Source: Romanomermis culicivorax | Taxonomy: Eukaryota; Nematoda; Enoplea; Mermithida; Mermithidae | NCBI GenBank assembly: GCA_963922205.1 | Contig: CAWUHX010000017.1 | Coordinates: forward strand, 62,001-126,000 | Length of the DNA: 64,000 nucleotides | Direction of reading: 5' to 3' | In this document: positions 47,100 through 59,100 of the stretch, piece after piece | Layout of the letters: each line of letters starts with the position of its first letter | How positions within the stretch are numbered: the first letter of the stretch is position 1 | Made by a program: the position numbers and the translations under genes | The notes under the pieces: model-generated | Told to the model about the DNA's origin: nothing | What the model saw: the letters and a program-made list of their open reading frames with translations, nothing else | Database searches by the model: none

Positions 47100-49260
47100 A
47101 GTTAAAAGCGAAGCCGGTTTAAAAGCGCAGCCTGTTTCAAAAGCGCAGCCGAAAATTTCAAAAGCGCAGCCGAGAATTTCAAAAGCGCAACAAGTGTTTC
47201 AAAAGCCAAGCCGAAAATTTCAAACGCACAAGTGTATGGCAGCTTTTTTTGTTTTCTGTTCGGTCTGAACTTACTAGTTCATGACACAGGGTGTCTTGAA
47301 AATGGCTTGTTAACGTCATAAATATAAACGGTTGTGAAATTCTGTCATTTAGTTTCTTTTGTACATCTCTATAATGGACGGGGTTTTGATTATAAAGATG
47401 TCCCGAGACCGCTTTTCTAAATGATACTTTTCCAATACTTTTTTACATGCCTTAAACACATTTTTTGCATAGAATGTTGCAAAATTTTGTAAAAACTCAA
47501 GGTTTATCGTTAAACGGAAAAGAAAGAGCAGAGAGATGGTGAAATGAAACAGAAATAAGGCTAGATCGAAAGAATATAATTGAACAGAAAACATGTTGAA
47601 AGCAATAAAAAAAGAAAATTCATAGTTTTGACCCCATGAGAGTAAATTCAACACAGAAAACTGGTTAGGCTTATTACTGTAATAAACGAGAAAAAAAATT
47701 CGTTTATTAGCGGTAAACAGAACAGCTGAAAGTTCCATCCCATTACCTCATTAAATGACCAAAATTTATCGAGCAACACTCAGGTATCAAACACAGTTCT
47801 ATAGAAATCAAAGGTGAATAAGAAGTGTGGTCTTTCTATGATTTTTGCGTGAAATTTGGAATTTGGCGTTTACTACATTACAAAGCTTTACACGCCGCGA
47901 AAATTGTGTGTCAAATTGGACCTACATTATTGGTTTCTCCCTATGTCTGTCATTTCAAAGTAAATGGACAATAATCTACCTATACTCCATTCAATTTGAA
48001 ATGATCGAACCGGCGAGATCCAGCCAAAATTTTATTCAAAACTATAGAAGGCTCGTTGGCTTTATTCAATAAAATTTTCCTTTATGATACAGAGTTCTTG
48101 ATGATCACCCTTTTCAATCATTTCAAGGTTATTGAAATTAATTTCTCGATCTCTAGTAAAGCTGTGATTGCCGAAACTCCGACAGCTGCGTCAATCATTT
48201 CAAAATGTATGGATTTTAGTCATTTTCAGGTGTTTCACAGAATTTAATATAAATATACCTATAGTATACTTTCACAGAATTTAATTGAATTAATTTTCAA
48301 AACTTCAGTTCGAAAAGGCAGAGTTTAATTTGCATAAGGTTAAACATGTATCTATTTTTAAAATCGCGATAGAGATTGTGTAGCGGATGGCCGACTGTGC
48401 CGTTTGGCTGACCGTACTGGTTAGTTGACCGTTCCGGGTCGTCGACTATACCGGCTGGCCGACTGTACCGGGTGACCAAAATGTGACTATCCGATTTTTT
48501 TTTGCCTTTCATGATTCTTTGATTTATTATAAAAGCCTGAATTAATCCCATTGACTTTTTCCAATGTTTTGTAGCAAAAAACTGTATGAATAAAATACAT
48601 CAGAACTTGGTAAACTGGGCTTTTTTCGCGTTCTAGCTTAGCGCAATGGTTGCATTCATAATACACGGTTTGCGAACTATCAAATCTACGTTCAGCTTCA
48701 TTCTTTTTGAAAAGCCATGGTTGGTCTTACTTATTAGCATATTCGTGTGTTGCTCTTGCATATTTTGATGATATCTTGGGCATTGGAACCAACCTATATT
48801 CAACATTTTACCAACAGTGCAAAACATTTTATAGAAGATTCGACTTGCAAACTATTTCAAATTGAATTCAGCCACAGTCGGCCACCCGGTACGGTCGGTT
48901 ATGTGTTACAGACAGCCACTCGGTACAGTCGGCCAGCCGATACGTACGGCAACACGGTACAGTCAGCCACCCGGTCTACAACGGTGATCGCCCAAATTTT
49001 TTTTTTCTAATTTAATGAGATGCGTTCATTTTTGTTTGATGTTCTAAGCTGTTATATATTTACGAGTATCATTGAACACGCTATTTCGTCAAGTCAATGA
49101 AATTGAATATTTTTTGTGAAGCATATAGCATATGAAAATTTATAACTGGCTGCGCAAAGCATTTTTTCACCATTGGCTGCGGTTTTAAATGTTTTAGCGC
49201 TAGGGTAGCCAGCACTGCTGGTCTTTTGAACTTTCTGCATGTGCTACGCTTTTAAAACTC
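47100..49260. mobile_element. Foldback-like element, arm word AAAAGCGCAGCCGAAAATTTC
   Basis: The left arm (47105-47230) has about six units of 19-22 bp containing AAAAGCGCAGCC. The right arm (49145-49260) has inverse-type units GGCTGCGCAAAG, GGCTGCGGTTTT and GCTACGCTTTT. The foldback element at 48385-48980 lies inside it. Ends are approximate; the right arm is more decayed. Confidence 0.55.
48385..48980. mobile_element. Foldback-like element, arm word GTACAGTCGGCCACCCG
   Basis: The left arm 48385-48478 reads GGCCGACTGTGCCG, GGCTGACCGTACTGG, GGCCGACTGTACCGGG. The right arm 48870-48978 reads the inverse: CCACAGTCGGCCACCCGG, CGGTACAGTCGGCCAGCCG, CGGTACAGTCAGCCACCCGG. The AT-rich centre is about 390 bp. 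Confidence 0.75.
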
Positions 49261-49269
49261 TTGCTGTGC

Positions 49270-50165
49270 CTCCGATACCTACCCGGCCTATTGCCGCTAA
49301 AGGCCCACTATTTCGAAAGGCTCGTTACCGCCAAAATTGTACATGTTATACTGTCGTCGTATGTTTATACGTAGGAGGCTCATTGCCGCGAACGGCTCAG
49401 TATGTTATATTGTTGTAATATGTTTATACATAGAGGACAGAGGTCCCCAAGGTCAGATTTTTCAGGTAGGAGTAAAGTTGAAAATTCGCGGTGGTTGTGT
49501 AGCTAAATGTCCACTAAACACTTCATTTTGCCTCAAAATTGGGCACCCAGTCGCCAATTTTTAGGACTTTGGGTTGGGGCATTACCCCCCTCATAGCCCC
49601 CCCCCTATAGGGTTGTCTGATAGAGGAGTTCATTGCCGCCAAAACTTTATATTATTTTATTGCAGTATATCTTTTATGCCAATTCATTAGGGCACAAAAA
49701 CAAAGCAAGTTTTTATTTCTCTTCAACGACCATAAGCGAAACATTTTTTCCTAGCGCCTAAATTTAATCAGCAACAATTACAGGCGATTTTTTTCCAACC
49801 AGATGTCCTATGTAACGCAAATATTGGTGACTTAAATCCCTGAGGATTCATCAATTCAGCATTGAAGGCCGGGTAATTCCGTAAATGATATGTGGCGTCC
49901 AAAAACCTATCTTTTTTTACTTTTGAAAGCTCACTTTATCGGTCCTTCTTCTCAGACTTCACGTAAGATAAGCATTCCCGATCACCCACGCAGTGTAAGA
50001 ACTTCATTGTGATAATGTATAAATAATCTGTGCAAGACTAATCTTTAATTTATCATTTTAGTTCTCTTTTTTATTTTAATTAAATATCTTTGAAAGAAGA
50101 ATCAACGTGTTGCATGCGTGTAAAATTTTTGCCCTATTGAGCCTTTCGCTGCCATGAGTCTGCCC
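49270..50165. mobile_element. Foldback-like element, arm word CTCATTGCCGCGAACGG
   Basis: Left arm words are CTATTGCCGCTAAAGG (49289), CTCGTTACCGCC (49320), CTCATTGCCGCGAACGGCTC (49379) and TTCATTGCCGCC (49629). The right arm has GAGCCTTTCGCTGCCATGAG (50139-50158). A 182-bp MITE (49438-49619) is inserted in the left arm. Ends are approximate. Confidence 0.5.
49438..49619. mobile_element. 182-bp hAT-like MITE, CAGAGG/CAGACA family, copy 2
   Basis: Ends CAGAGGTCCCC and GGGTTGTCTG, with a perfect duplication ATAGAGGA at 49430-49437 and 49620-49627. Same family as 28613-28786 in opposite orientation. Confidence 0.92.
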
Positions 50166-50284
50166 TTTGAAGTATGGGGCCATCGTATGACCGTGCATAC
50201 TGAGTGGTCAATTTTGAAGTCAACTTTTTGTTTAAACGAAGATTTCATGACAAATGCATATAATATTGTTATTTTCGAATTCAG

Positions 50285-50326
50285 ATTTGCGGTTCTCGTG
50301 ATTTGGGACCAGCTTATATAGACGCA
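50285..50326 (+). CDS. Candidate small exon, possibly 5' part of the PDE2-like gene
   Basis: Flanked by an AG (50283-50284) and a good donor gtaagt. In frame 0 it reads ICGSRDLGPAYIDA (42 nt, phase 0 to 0). Very short; assignment is inferred from position and phase compatibility with 50763-50831. Confidence 0.3.
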
Positions 50327-50762
50327 GTAAGTTTCTTTACGTCTTTTCAGTGGCATTTTTTGATGGTTTCTATGACATAAGTCAGTCGCAAATTTTGATG
50401 CTGCTATGGTTTGGATAATTGTTTAGACAACCTGCCAGCCTCGCACTAATGGTATGGCATACATTTGACAGCTCTCATGATGACACGTCGCACAGGCTTT
50501 TAAACAAATGTTTACTTTCTCTATGCTGCTATTTCAAAATTAGGGTTCATTATACCATTAGCGGCGTGAATCCAAAGAATGCAAAATATAACTAGATTCC
50601 GATTTTTGCTGATTCAGCAGATCGTTATTTAGTAAACACGGATTACTTATTGACTGACACCTTTGCATTGTGACAAATTATTGGCTATTCAACTTCAAAA
50701 AAGCCGTTCTAGGACTTGTTCAAGGATAGATAATGTGACACTTTTCGGGCTTTTCATTTCAG

Positions 50763-50831
50763 GGTCCGTCGAGCAGTTGGTATTCGTCATTCGACGACAA
50801 AAATTCTTTGGAATTCAAAGAATTACCGGTG
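50763..50831 (+). CDS. Candidate exon, possibly 5' part of the PDE2-like gene
   Basis: Lies between acceptor CTTTTCATTTCAG and donor gtaagt. The frame reads GPSSSWYSSFDDKNSLEFKE and three more residues (69 nt, phase 0 to 0). Codon use (TCG, GAC) fits the confident exons. It is polar and could be the N-terminal linker upstream of GAF-A. No family match is claimed. Confidence 0.4.
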
Positions 50832-51192
50832 GTAAGTTTGTATAATGTTTTATTTGTTTATTCTCGGGTTTGCGCAATGCGCACCGTCATCAACGTTATT
50901 TATTTTTAAACGACGGCAATCAGGTTTTAAAACTTATTGTGCAGTGTTTTTAATTGTTCGTTGTTGAATTTTCATCTTGGCAGCGTCACATGGGCATATT
51001 TTTTAAAAACTTTCCGGGTAATTCATATATATTTGTTATAAGTTGTTGCATAAACTTTTATTCATTTTAATTTTGTATTCAAATTTGGCCGTGTGGCCAC
51101 GTAAAACAGTGTTTAGATGTCACCGACCACGCCTAGTCTATTATTTATATAATTATTTACGAGATTCCGTATGTATAATTTGTCGTTCTTTC

Positions 51193-51599
51193 CGTACATG
51201 TAATTGGGGGGAGAAGTGCTATGGGAACCCAGAAATCGTCGCCCATATGGCAAGCCATTGGGCGACCCCCCCCCCCGGATTTTCCAATCCTATGACTAGC
51301 CATATGGTAGCCCTAGGGACTCCCATAGTTTTAGTCGGAAAAATACTGAAAAATGTCAATTTTTGAATAAAAAAAGGTCAAAAACGTCAATTTTCTCGGC
51401 GCTTCGCGCCATAAGTACGTATTTTATCATTTTTTAGACGAAAATTACTACTTTTTGAACCGTTTTTCGGACATTTTTCATGAAAAATCGAATTTTTTCC
51501 TTCAGGGACCCCTCCCCCCAAAATTTTGGGAATTACTGACCCCCGGCCAGAAAAAAGTGCTCCAACCCCCCCAGATCACGGAGCTCCGTTACATGCATG
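51193..51599. mobile_element. hAT-like MITE, CATACATGTAA family, copy 3
   Basis: The 407-bp element has ends CGTACATGTAA and TTACATGCATG and a perfect duplication GTTCTTTC at 51185-51192 and 51600-51607. Core GGCGCTTCGCGCC at 51398-51410. Confidence 0.95.
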
Positions 51600-52338
51600 G
51601 TTCTTTCTACAGATACATGTTAGAACTATAGATTCAAAACTTCCCACTTTTATCAAACACCTACTTCGAAGAATGTTGTATTTTCGAATAAGAAGTTGCT
51701 ACAGATGTCATTGAAATTTATTAATTTCATATCCATTGATACCCTGGTATTTTTTAATATTTCGATACTTTAATTAATATAGTTTGCTCACCTTTCAGAA
51801 AATCTCATCTTGTATGCTAACGAGATCGAAAAATCATTAATTCATTGTTTTCATAGAATAATGTGAATGAGTCTTCCATTCAGCGGAGCTTGGAGGTCTA
51901 AGGTAATAAATTACCCAAAATGGGGCAAAAAATTTGAATTTTTGCCTCGAAAATAGCGAAATGGTTTAAAAAGTAGTTATATTCCAAAACATATTTTTTC
52001 TTTTCTTTCTCAAACAGAATCTACAATTAAGTAAGTGATGAAAGTGAAAAAGATGGTGCAAATTAATTTAATTAAAGTAAATAAGAGAGTAATTCAAATA
52101 GATGTCCTAGTGGGAAATACGTATGTGGAGTACTGGATTACTGCCTCATGGAGATAATTATGAGCTTAGATTTCCCGCTAAAGTGGCCAGGAAATTTGCT
52201 CGTGCCCGATCGATAACTTGCCAGTGAGTAGTAAAACAAGTAATAGTGTTTGTTCCAATGCCAAAATCAGCTCAATTGATGCTCTTGGCGGCAAATTCAA
52301 GACTGATCATCAAACTTTTACTTTGAATATGCATTTTA

Positions 52339-52644
52339 TTGTGCATCAGTTTATTCGTTCAGGATATGCCCCTGGATTGCTTATTTAGCTTTGCAGTTTT
52401 TCCAGGCTGTAGAGATAGTAGGATCACCTCTGCCGAGGCTGATATCAACCGCTTCCAGACAGTGATCGACATTGATGCTCGGGCATCCCTACAAAAAATC
52501 CACGTGATTTTGTTGTCCAAGAGTCACATGATTAAAACATCTTGGGGATCGAAATATCATACGGTCGATCCCACAATTATCTGTATGCTTTCAGGCTTAA
52601 AAAAGCCTTTTCTACTGAAGTCTTTAATCCGAAAATTGCATTGA
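52339..52644 (+). other. Open reading frame of unknown nature
   Basis: Open for 101 codons ending with a stop. After an acceptor-like TTTTTCCAG (52405) it reads CRDSRITSAEADINRFQTVI, DIDARASLQKIHVILLSKSH. It is less AT-rich than its surroundings. The preceding 200 bp hold further protein-like but stop-broken text (ELRFPAKVARKFARARS). It could be a mobile-element remnant or an exon; I do not recognise it. Confidence 0.3.
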
Positions 52645-53144
52645 ATTCATCCTAAACTTTTCGGCCATGTGTAGTTGTTAAGATTGGGGATTAAATGTTT
52701 GAAAGTATTACCTAATTACACTATTTAAATGTGGGACTTCTCTGTTTTTTTCGCCTGCTATTGCTTTCCTGCCTCAATCAGAATTAAAGAACGCATCTCA
52801 GAAAAAACAAGAAAATTTCTGCTTGCGGACAATCTGTAGTTTCAATAATAGTTCACATTTCCAAACTTCACTTCGTTTGTAAGTACGCTTTGTTTTTGGA
52901 AACGCTCGGCCGTCACTTGGTATTTAGAATCTGCCGGCATACCTAAACTAGGCAGGTTCCCACAAATATTCATGCAAACTTTCAATAAGTTTTCTGATTG
53001 TAGTGTAAAAAACTACTTTGCGTCTTAGAAATATTTTTGTTCACATGTATGATTTAGAAACACAAATTGTCAGAAAATGCAACGGAGTTTTATCGTTTAT
53101 TTCTATCGCCTCATTCTCGACACCGACCTTCAAATTTTTTCCAG

Positions 53145-56100
53145 ATTCTAGCGACAAATATATCGACGATTTTCAATCCGATCGATGTTACAATTCGTCC
53201 GATATCATTGTATGCTTTACGTTGTCCGACAGTCATTTCTAGAAATATGAGTAATAATAGTGAGTCGTCGAGTAGTTCGAATTTGAATTTATTGGCCATA
53301 TGTTGCATCGCCCATTCGGAACCAAGGTAAAACTTATAGATGTTGAAAATTCATAACATTCCTAGATTCATAAACATCTTGATTTTCTCAGTTTTCATGT
53401 AAATCTACCCATTTCTTATACTGTGTCTGTGAGCTAGTTTAACCTGATAATACCGACTCAATCAAAGTTAGCTGGGATCTCTCGAATTGAAAAGATACTT
53501 TTGAGGCTCTTAATCGTGCAAATGAAAAATCAGAACTCATAGAAATTGATTTGACGAGTGCCATAATTACTCGTTTCGTTTCAGGAAGTGAACTACGATA
53601 AAAAGTTATTTTGAGAAGTTCGAGCATACAGCTCCAATAGTTGCAGGTATAAGAAAAAATACATTTTTAAAACATTGGTTAGAAAAATCATTGCAAACAT
53701 TTCAAACCGTTTGTAGACGTTTTATTACAACTCAACAATACTCAAATATGCTACCAGTATAATTTAAACTTTTGTCAAAAGTAGGATTTCGCCCAATCTT
53801 GGTAAAAGAGAACATTTCTCCGTGATTACAGCCAAGTAATAAAATTCGGAAAAGCTAGTCTATTATGTGGATTCACATACAGTATAAATTGCGTATTTCA
53901 TGTTATTTTTTGGACGTAAGTACTGATACGATAAATATTTATTTAATTGTGGTTGACGACAATCCAGTCAGTCAGTTGTTAAGTGCAGAAACGTTCCACT
54001 TGTCGTCGTACTATAACGCAACGCCTGTCGCATTGCGTCACAATCTGCTCTTAAATTTAACCTAGCTGAAACACTTGCATCAGTCACTGTCTCGTTTCTA
54101 GAGTAAACTTTGTTCTGCTTTTAGCATTTTCAAACTACCAGACTGACAGATATATTTATATCCATTCGTTTGCTTGTTTTGCCTGCCCGTAGTTCCCAGC
54201 TACGCCTATTAGCTCAGCCTAAATTTTTTTCAATTCAAGATATTTTCTATACATCTATATTTAGTCTTTCCAAACTAATGGCTTGATTATCGAAAAATAT
54301 TTGCTTTGTTGCATGTGATAGAACGAGAAAATTAACTTTTTTCATAATTGCATCAGAAGCCTTAGCTCAGCAGCGCACATATGGGATATTTCCCTTCTGC
54401 ATTATGTCTAATTATTATATCTAATTGCCTCTGTAGGTCGTTGATATGTTGTCGTTCGAAAGATACTATCAGACAAGTCAGCGGTGGTTCTTTGGATAAC
54501 TTTTTGCGTACAATGTCGTCCATATTGTCCATTTCGATGTCGATGGACAAGCAAAAAATATTAACGAGGCAGAACGAATGTTTGCTGACAACGGCTCAGG
54601 TCGTTTTCTCGAATTTAGGTTAGAACTTTTAGCCAGAGTTTTTCTTTCCAATAGAGATAGGTCAGATCTATTTTTTTGACCGCATAGGATCCGAATCCAA
54701 ACATTTGGTCCATTACATCTGAATCCAAAAAACTGCTATCGTCGATTCCTGATCTGAAATGACAGACGTGACTGGATCCGGATTCTACGTATAGATTATG
54801 TATGTGCAGTGCATCAGTAATAATCATTGTATGTACGTTTGATTACTTGAAAACCGGTTGCAGGAATTGGTATTTTATTTGAATATTATTTCGCAAAAAT
54901 TTGGTTCTAAGGCCCTAATTATAGGAAGTCGTTACACGTTAAATTTTCATGTGGCCGTTGGCTCTCAATGATTCTTGAATTGAAATAATCATTCACTATT
55001 TTTGCTGCTTAAGAAGGTAATACAGATTGAAATATTCAGATATCAACCTTGAAAAAACTTGTTCCAGTCCAGCACTATCGCCCCTCTCTCCAGCATGTTT
55101 GATGAAAAAAGTTTTTGGTTGGGCTCGTCGGATTTTGAAAAGCAAAAAAATTTGTTCATCTGTTAGAATCAGATATGGACAACAAGTTCGAAAATCCCAA
55201 AACAATGCAGTAATTGAGCAAGAAAATTACATTGATATCTAAGAAATACCTCAACAGAGACTATACGATTGCAACTTTTATTGATATACGATACAAAGAC
55301 AAATTTTCCGAAAAAGTTAGAACGATATTGAATTTTGTGGTGTAATTGAAAAATTTACTGAACAACATCAACAACCCGTGCAAAGTCATCACTACAACAC
55401 CAGATAAAAGTAGAAAATTGAAAATGAATATGAAATCGGCTAATTTATTGACTTTATACCGATCAGCAGTGATGAAGAAGAAGATCAAAAGTAACAGAAG
55501 ATTCGAACTTTGTGAACGCACAGTCTATCGATTTAATTTGTTTTTAATAGGAAAGGTTACAGAAAATCAAACTATGTATGGAGAAATTTGAGCCTGATGT
55601 CCCCATCCAAACCTTTCATTACTGAAGCTGTTGAAATTTAAGATTTCACCACAGATCGTTTGAAGAGTTATATAGTTCAAAAATACAATTCAACTAGCAA
55701 TAATAACAACTGAAGCAACATGAGGTCCCATTGTGACAGATCTCATGCCTCGACAACATTGGATCCGGATGCGAAAAATTTTTATTTATTAGATCTGGAT
55801 CCAGAAAACTGCATCCGTCGGACCCGGAAACTGAAAATGGGCCGGATTTTACGGATTCGGATATTCGACCCATCCATACTTTCCAAGTCCAGTTAATAGC
55901 TAGAAACGGATTGAAGTTCGAAAATCTTGAAATATTCTGGTTCTTATTTTTTTACGGAATCAAAAAAGGTAGATCATTGTTTGCATAAAATAAAATCGAC
56001 TTCGTCACAAAATACTACCATTCTTCCAAGTTCATCAAATATTGAAGAAAACTTCGTCATCTTACCATTTACTCGGTCGGAATTGATTTTCGAAGCGATA

Positions 56101-59100
56101 GAAAATACTTATATCATCAAGTTTTATTCATCTCCATACCTATTGAGTAGGTTACCTATTGAAAAAAATTCAGATCTTTGTGGGATGAATCTGCTGATTT
56201 AGTTGTGACAATAAATAAAAACTAGTCGAAAAAATGTTGCAAAAACTTTAAAACGTACAATACTTGTCAAAATTGGTTGTTTTTGATAAACTCTTCGGTA
56301 TTTCTGGAAAGGCTTCATGTAAATCAATCTGTTCCAAAATTGAATATGTTGATGATGTAAGCCGATCAATTTTATTTCAATTTAATGCTTAGCCGTTGAT
56401 ATCTTCACGATCTGCAGAAAGGGTTTATCTGCACTGCGTGGTATGCACGGTACACAAATGAGGTCAAAAAGTTTGTGCACTGTGAGAACAAAATCTTCAC
56501 TTCCATAGCATGAAATTATTTGATGCTACACTGCTACATCACTATCGCCGACATTTGAGTCAGAGACTGCGGGACTAGAAACTGCTACCGTCTGCAGCTT
56601 TAAAATAACTGAGCAGATTTCTCTGAGACATCTGAAAATATATACCAAATAGCTTCAACATCAATACCAACGATGAGTACATGTGTAACAACGCAAACAA
56701 TAATAGACATATGGTTGATCGGCCAGTGTTGCCAATCGTTGACCGCAAAAAAACCGATTTCGGAAAAAGCCCGAACTTGCCAGAACACAAAATACGTATG
56801 GAATACTAACAAAAAAAACATTTTATTTAAATTAAAATAAATACTGTTTTTCGTGCAAATTTTCTTTTCATGTGGCGAAAGCGGTCAAAATTTTTTTCAC
56901 CATTTCCGCCAAATTATTTTTTTTTCGTTGAAAAATACCCACACATGATTTACTTACGCTTTTTTGAGTTTATTGAAACACCATCATGTTTCTACAATCG
57001 CTGGTTTACCAAAAATTAAGACGGACAAAATTTTCGAGTTTCAAGTCAGATAATGATAACAATATATTCAAATCAATAATAGAAAAGCAACCAAAAACTG
57101 GAGCAAAAATCCTAAGTTTCCTAGAAATTCGACTGGCAATATATCTGTGATCAGCCGAAGCAAAAAACCATGAACTGTATTTGAAATATTGTGCCTTTCC
57201 GGCGCGAAGCGCTGGAAAAATATTTGGAGTTCCGTACTCTACGACGATGATAAATGAATGTTTCCTAGATTTATTCCATGAAATTTTTCGGTCTACCATG
57301 AACCTCAGACTTGAGAAATGAGATGATGTTTCCAATCAGCTGACCTGCTAGAAGATCAGCTTAGAGTCAATGATGTTTAATAGTAAATTTCGGCGAAACA
57401 CCAAGAAGGATTAAAAAGGTTCTGCGATTTCTATGGATTTCGATATTAGAACGCTGAAAAAGGAATTTTGTCGGCATCTATTTACTAAATAAGCAGTCCG
57501 ATTTTGCAGCCAATTAAAATATTTTCCATACGAGAATAAAATGTAAAAATCATATTGAAAGCATGCAACTTGAAAACCCTAATTATATGAGAATCGACTT
57601 CTGCACCGTGCACAAAACGCCGGAAAAGATTTGTGCACGAGCTTCAAAAAGTGTGCTCATTGAACAAAAAAACTCTGTCTGCAGTTCTGCATTCCACGTT
57701 TTTAAACTCGACTTTTTTTACAGAGGATATGTCTATTCTGGCGATGAATATTATCAAAGAAGCCAAGCGTCTTGTGCAATGCGAAATGTAAGAAACGTTA
57801 ATTACGGAAATCTTCATATAAAAAATTTCAAAACCTCATTTTAGTTGCGTGCTTTTCGTCATTGATAAAGAAAATACCGAAATGATTGCTTACGCGGTCG
57901 AAAATGAAGTTCTCGACTTGCCGGACGTTGTCAATGAAACTCGTCTACCTCAAAACAAGGGTATTATAGGAGCGGTTGCTAATTCAGGTTTGTGGTCGAT
58001 ATGAAATATCGTAGGAATCATTTTTTCATTTGTATGTCACACGTCTCATGTGAAATTTTCACTTTGAAAGTTGAAGAAATCTATTTTCGAACGCATGCTT
58101 CCCCAGCGTTTTCTTTCAAAACATATTGACAGTTGTTTTGAAAATCCAGTATTTGAGCGGGAAATGAGAAAGTTTTGCCCACAAAATTTATATTCTGCAA
58201 CGATTTTTCCGTCCGTTTTTGTTCGACGGTGCATGTTCTTCATTTTTTGAAATCCAGATAGAGAATTTCGTCCGGATTCAGATGGAAAAGTTTGTCCACA
58301 TCCACATAATGAATCTCATAACTTGAAAAATTTATTTCTAAAATTTTCATCAATCTAAGTCGATAGCTATGGTCGTATTTTTGCTTCATTTAGGTCGAAA
58401 CTCGTAAAACTAAAAACAAAAACTTTTATCTGAAATCCGTTTTTTTACTATGCCTAGTTCTAAAATGCGATCGCTCTATATATACAAAAAAGTTGTAATC
58501 TCTTGCGCAGATTATTGGAAATCTTTATCAATGTCGGTTTCTCTGTTTTCTAGGGTAACGATTTTGGTTTTCTGTATCATTCTGTACAATTCTTTTTATG
58601 CAGCTAACTTAGTTTGTCTTGCGAATCCGATGGATAATCCGAATTACGACAAAACTGTTGATAATCTTATGAATAAGAAACTAAGGTAAACACGGTTTGA
58701 TTCGTCTCTTATTATTTTGTCGCATTATCGCCCTATTTTTAGGAATGTGTTGTGCGTTCCAATCAGGGATAAAAGTGGTGAGTGTAGATTTTCGCATGTT
58801 TCTAAAAGTAAAAAATTGGCCCGTTTCTGCCGTGTTGATTTCGTGGAAACATGAAATTTCGAAATAAGATTTATGTTTTTTGATTTATCTATACGTGTGA
58901 TAGTGGAAAGGGGAAAACCCCTCATAAATTTTGCTTTCCCCCATTCATCCCCCAAATGACTGAAATTTCCAACCTCTACTGTCTATAAAAGCACGTGTAT
59001 GTGTATAATTCGGTATTTTCAGGAACGATTGGTGTGGCTCAGTTTTGCAACAAGTTAGAATTCGGTCGTTTTCACGAACGAGATGAACAAGCAGCGATTT

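Noticed and set aside
47349-47738. 129-codon minus-strand frame
   Set aside because: F/L/N/K-rich text without any recognisable motif, between foldback arms; no splice context or codon bias of the confident genes.
54996-55242. Open frame beginning [18 protein letters not shown]
   Set aside because: Lies within the hAT element at 54652-55878; it is part of the decayed transposase and not a host gene.
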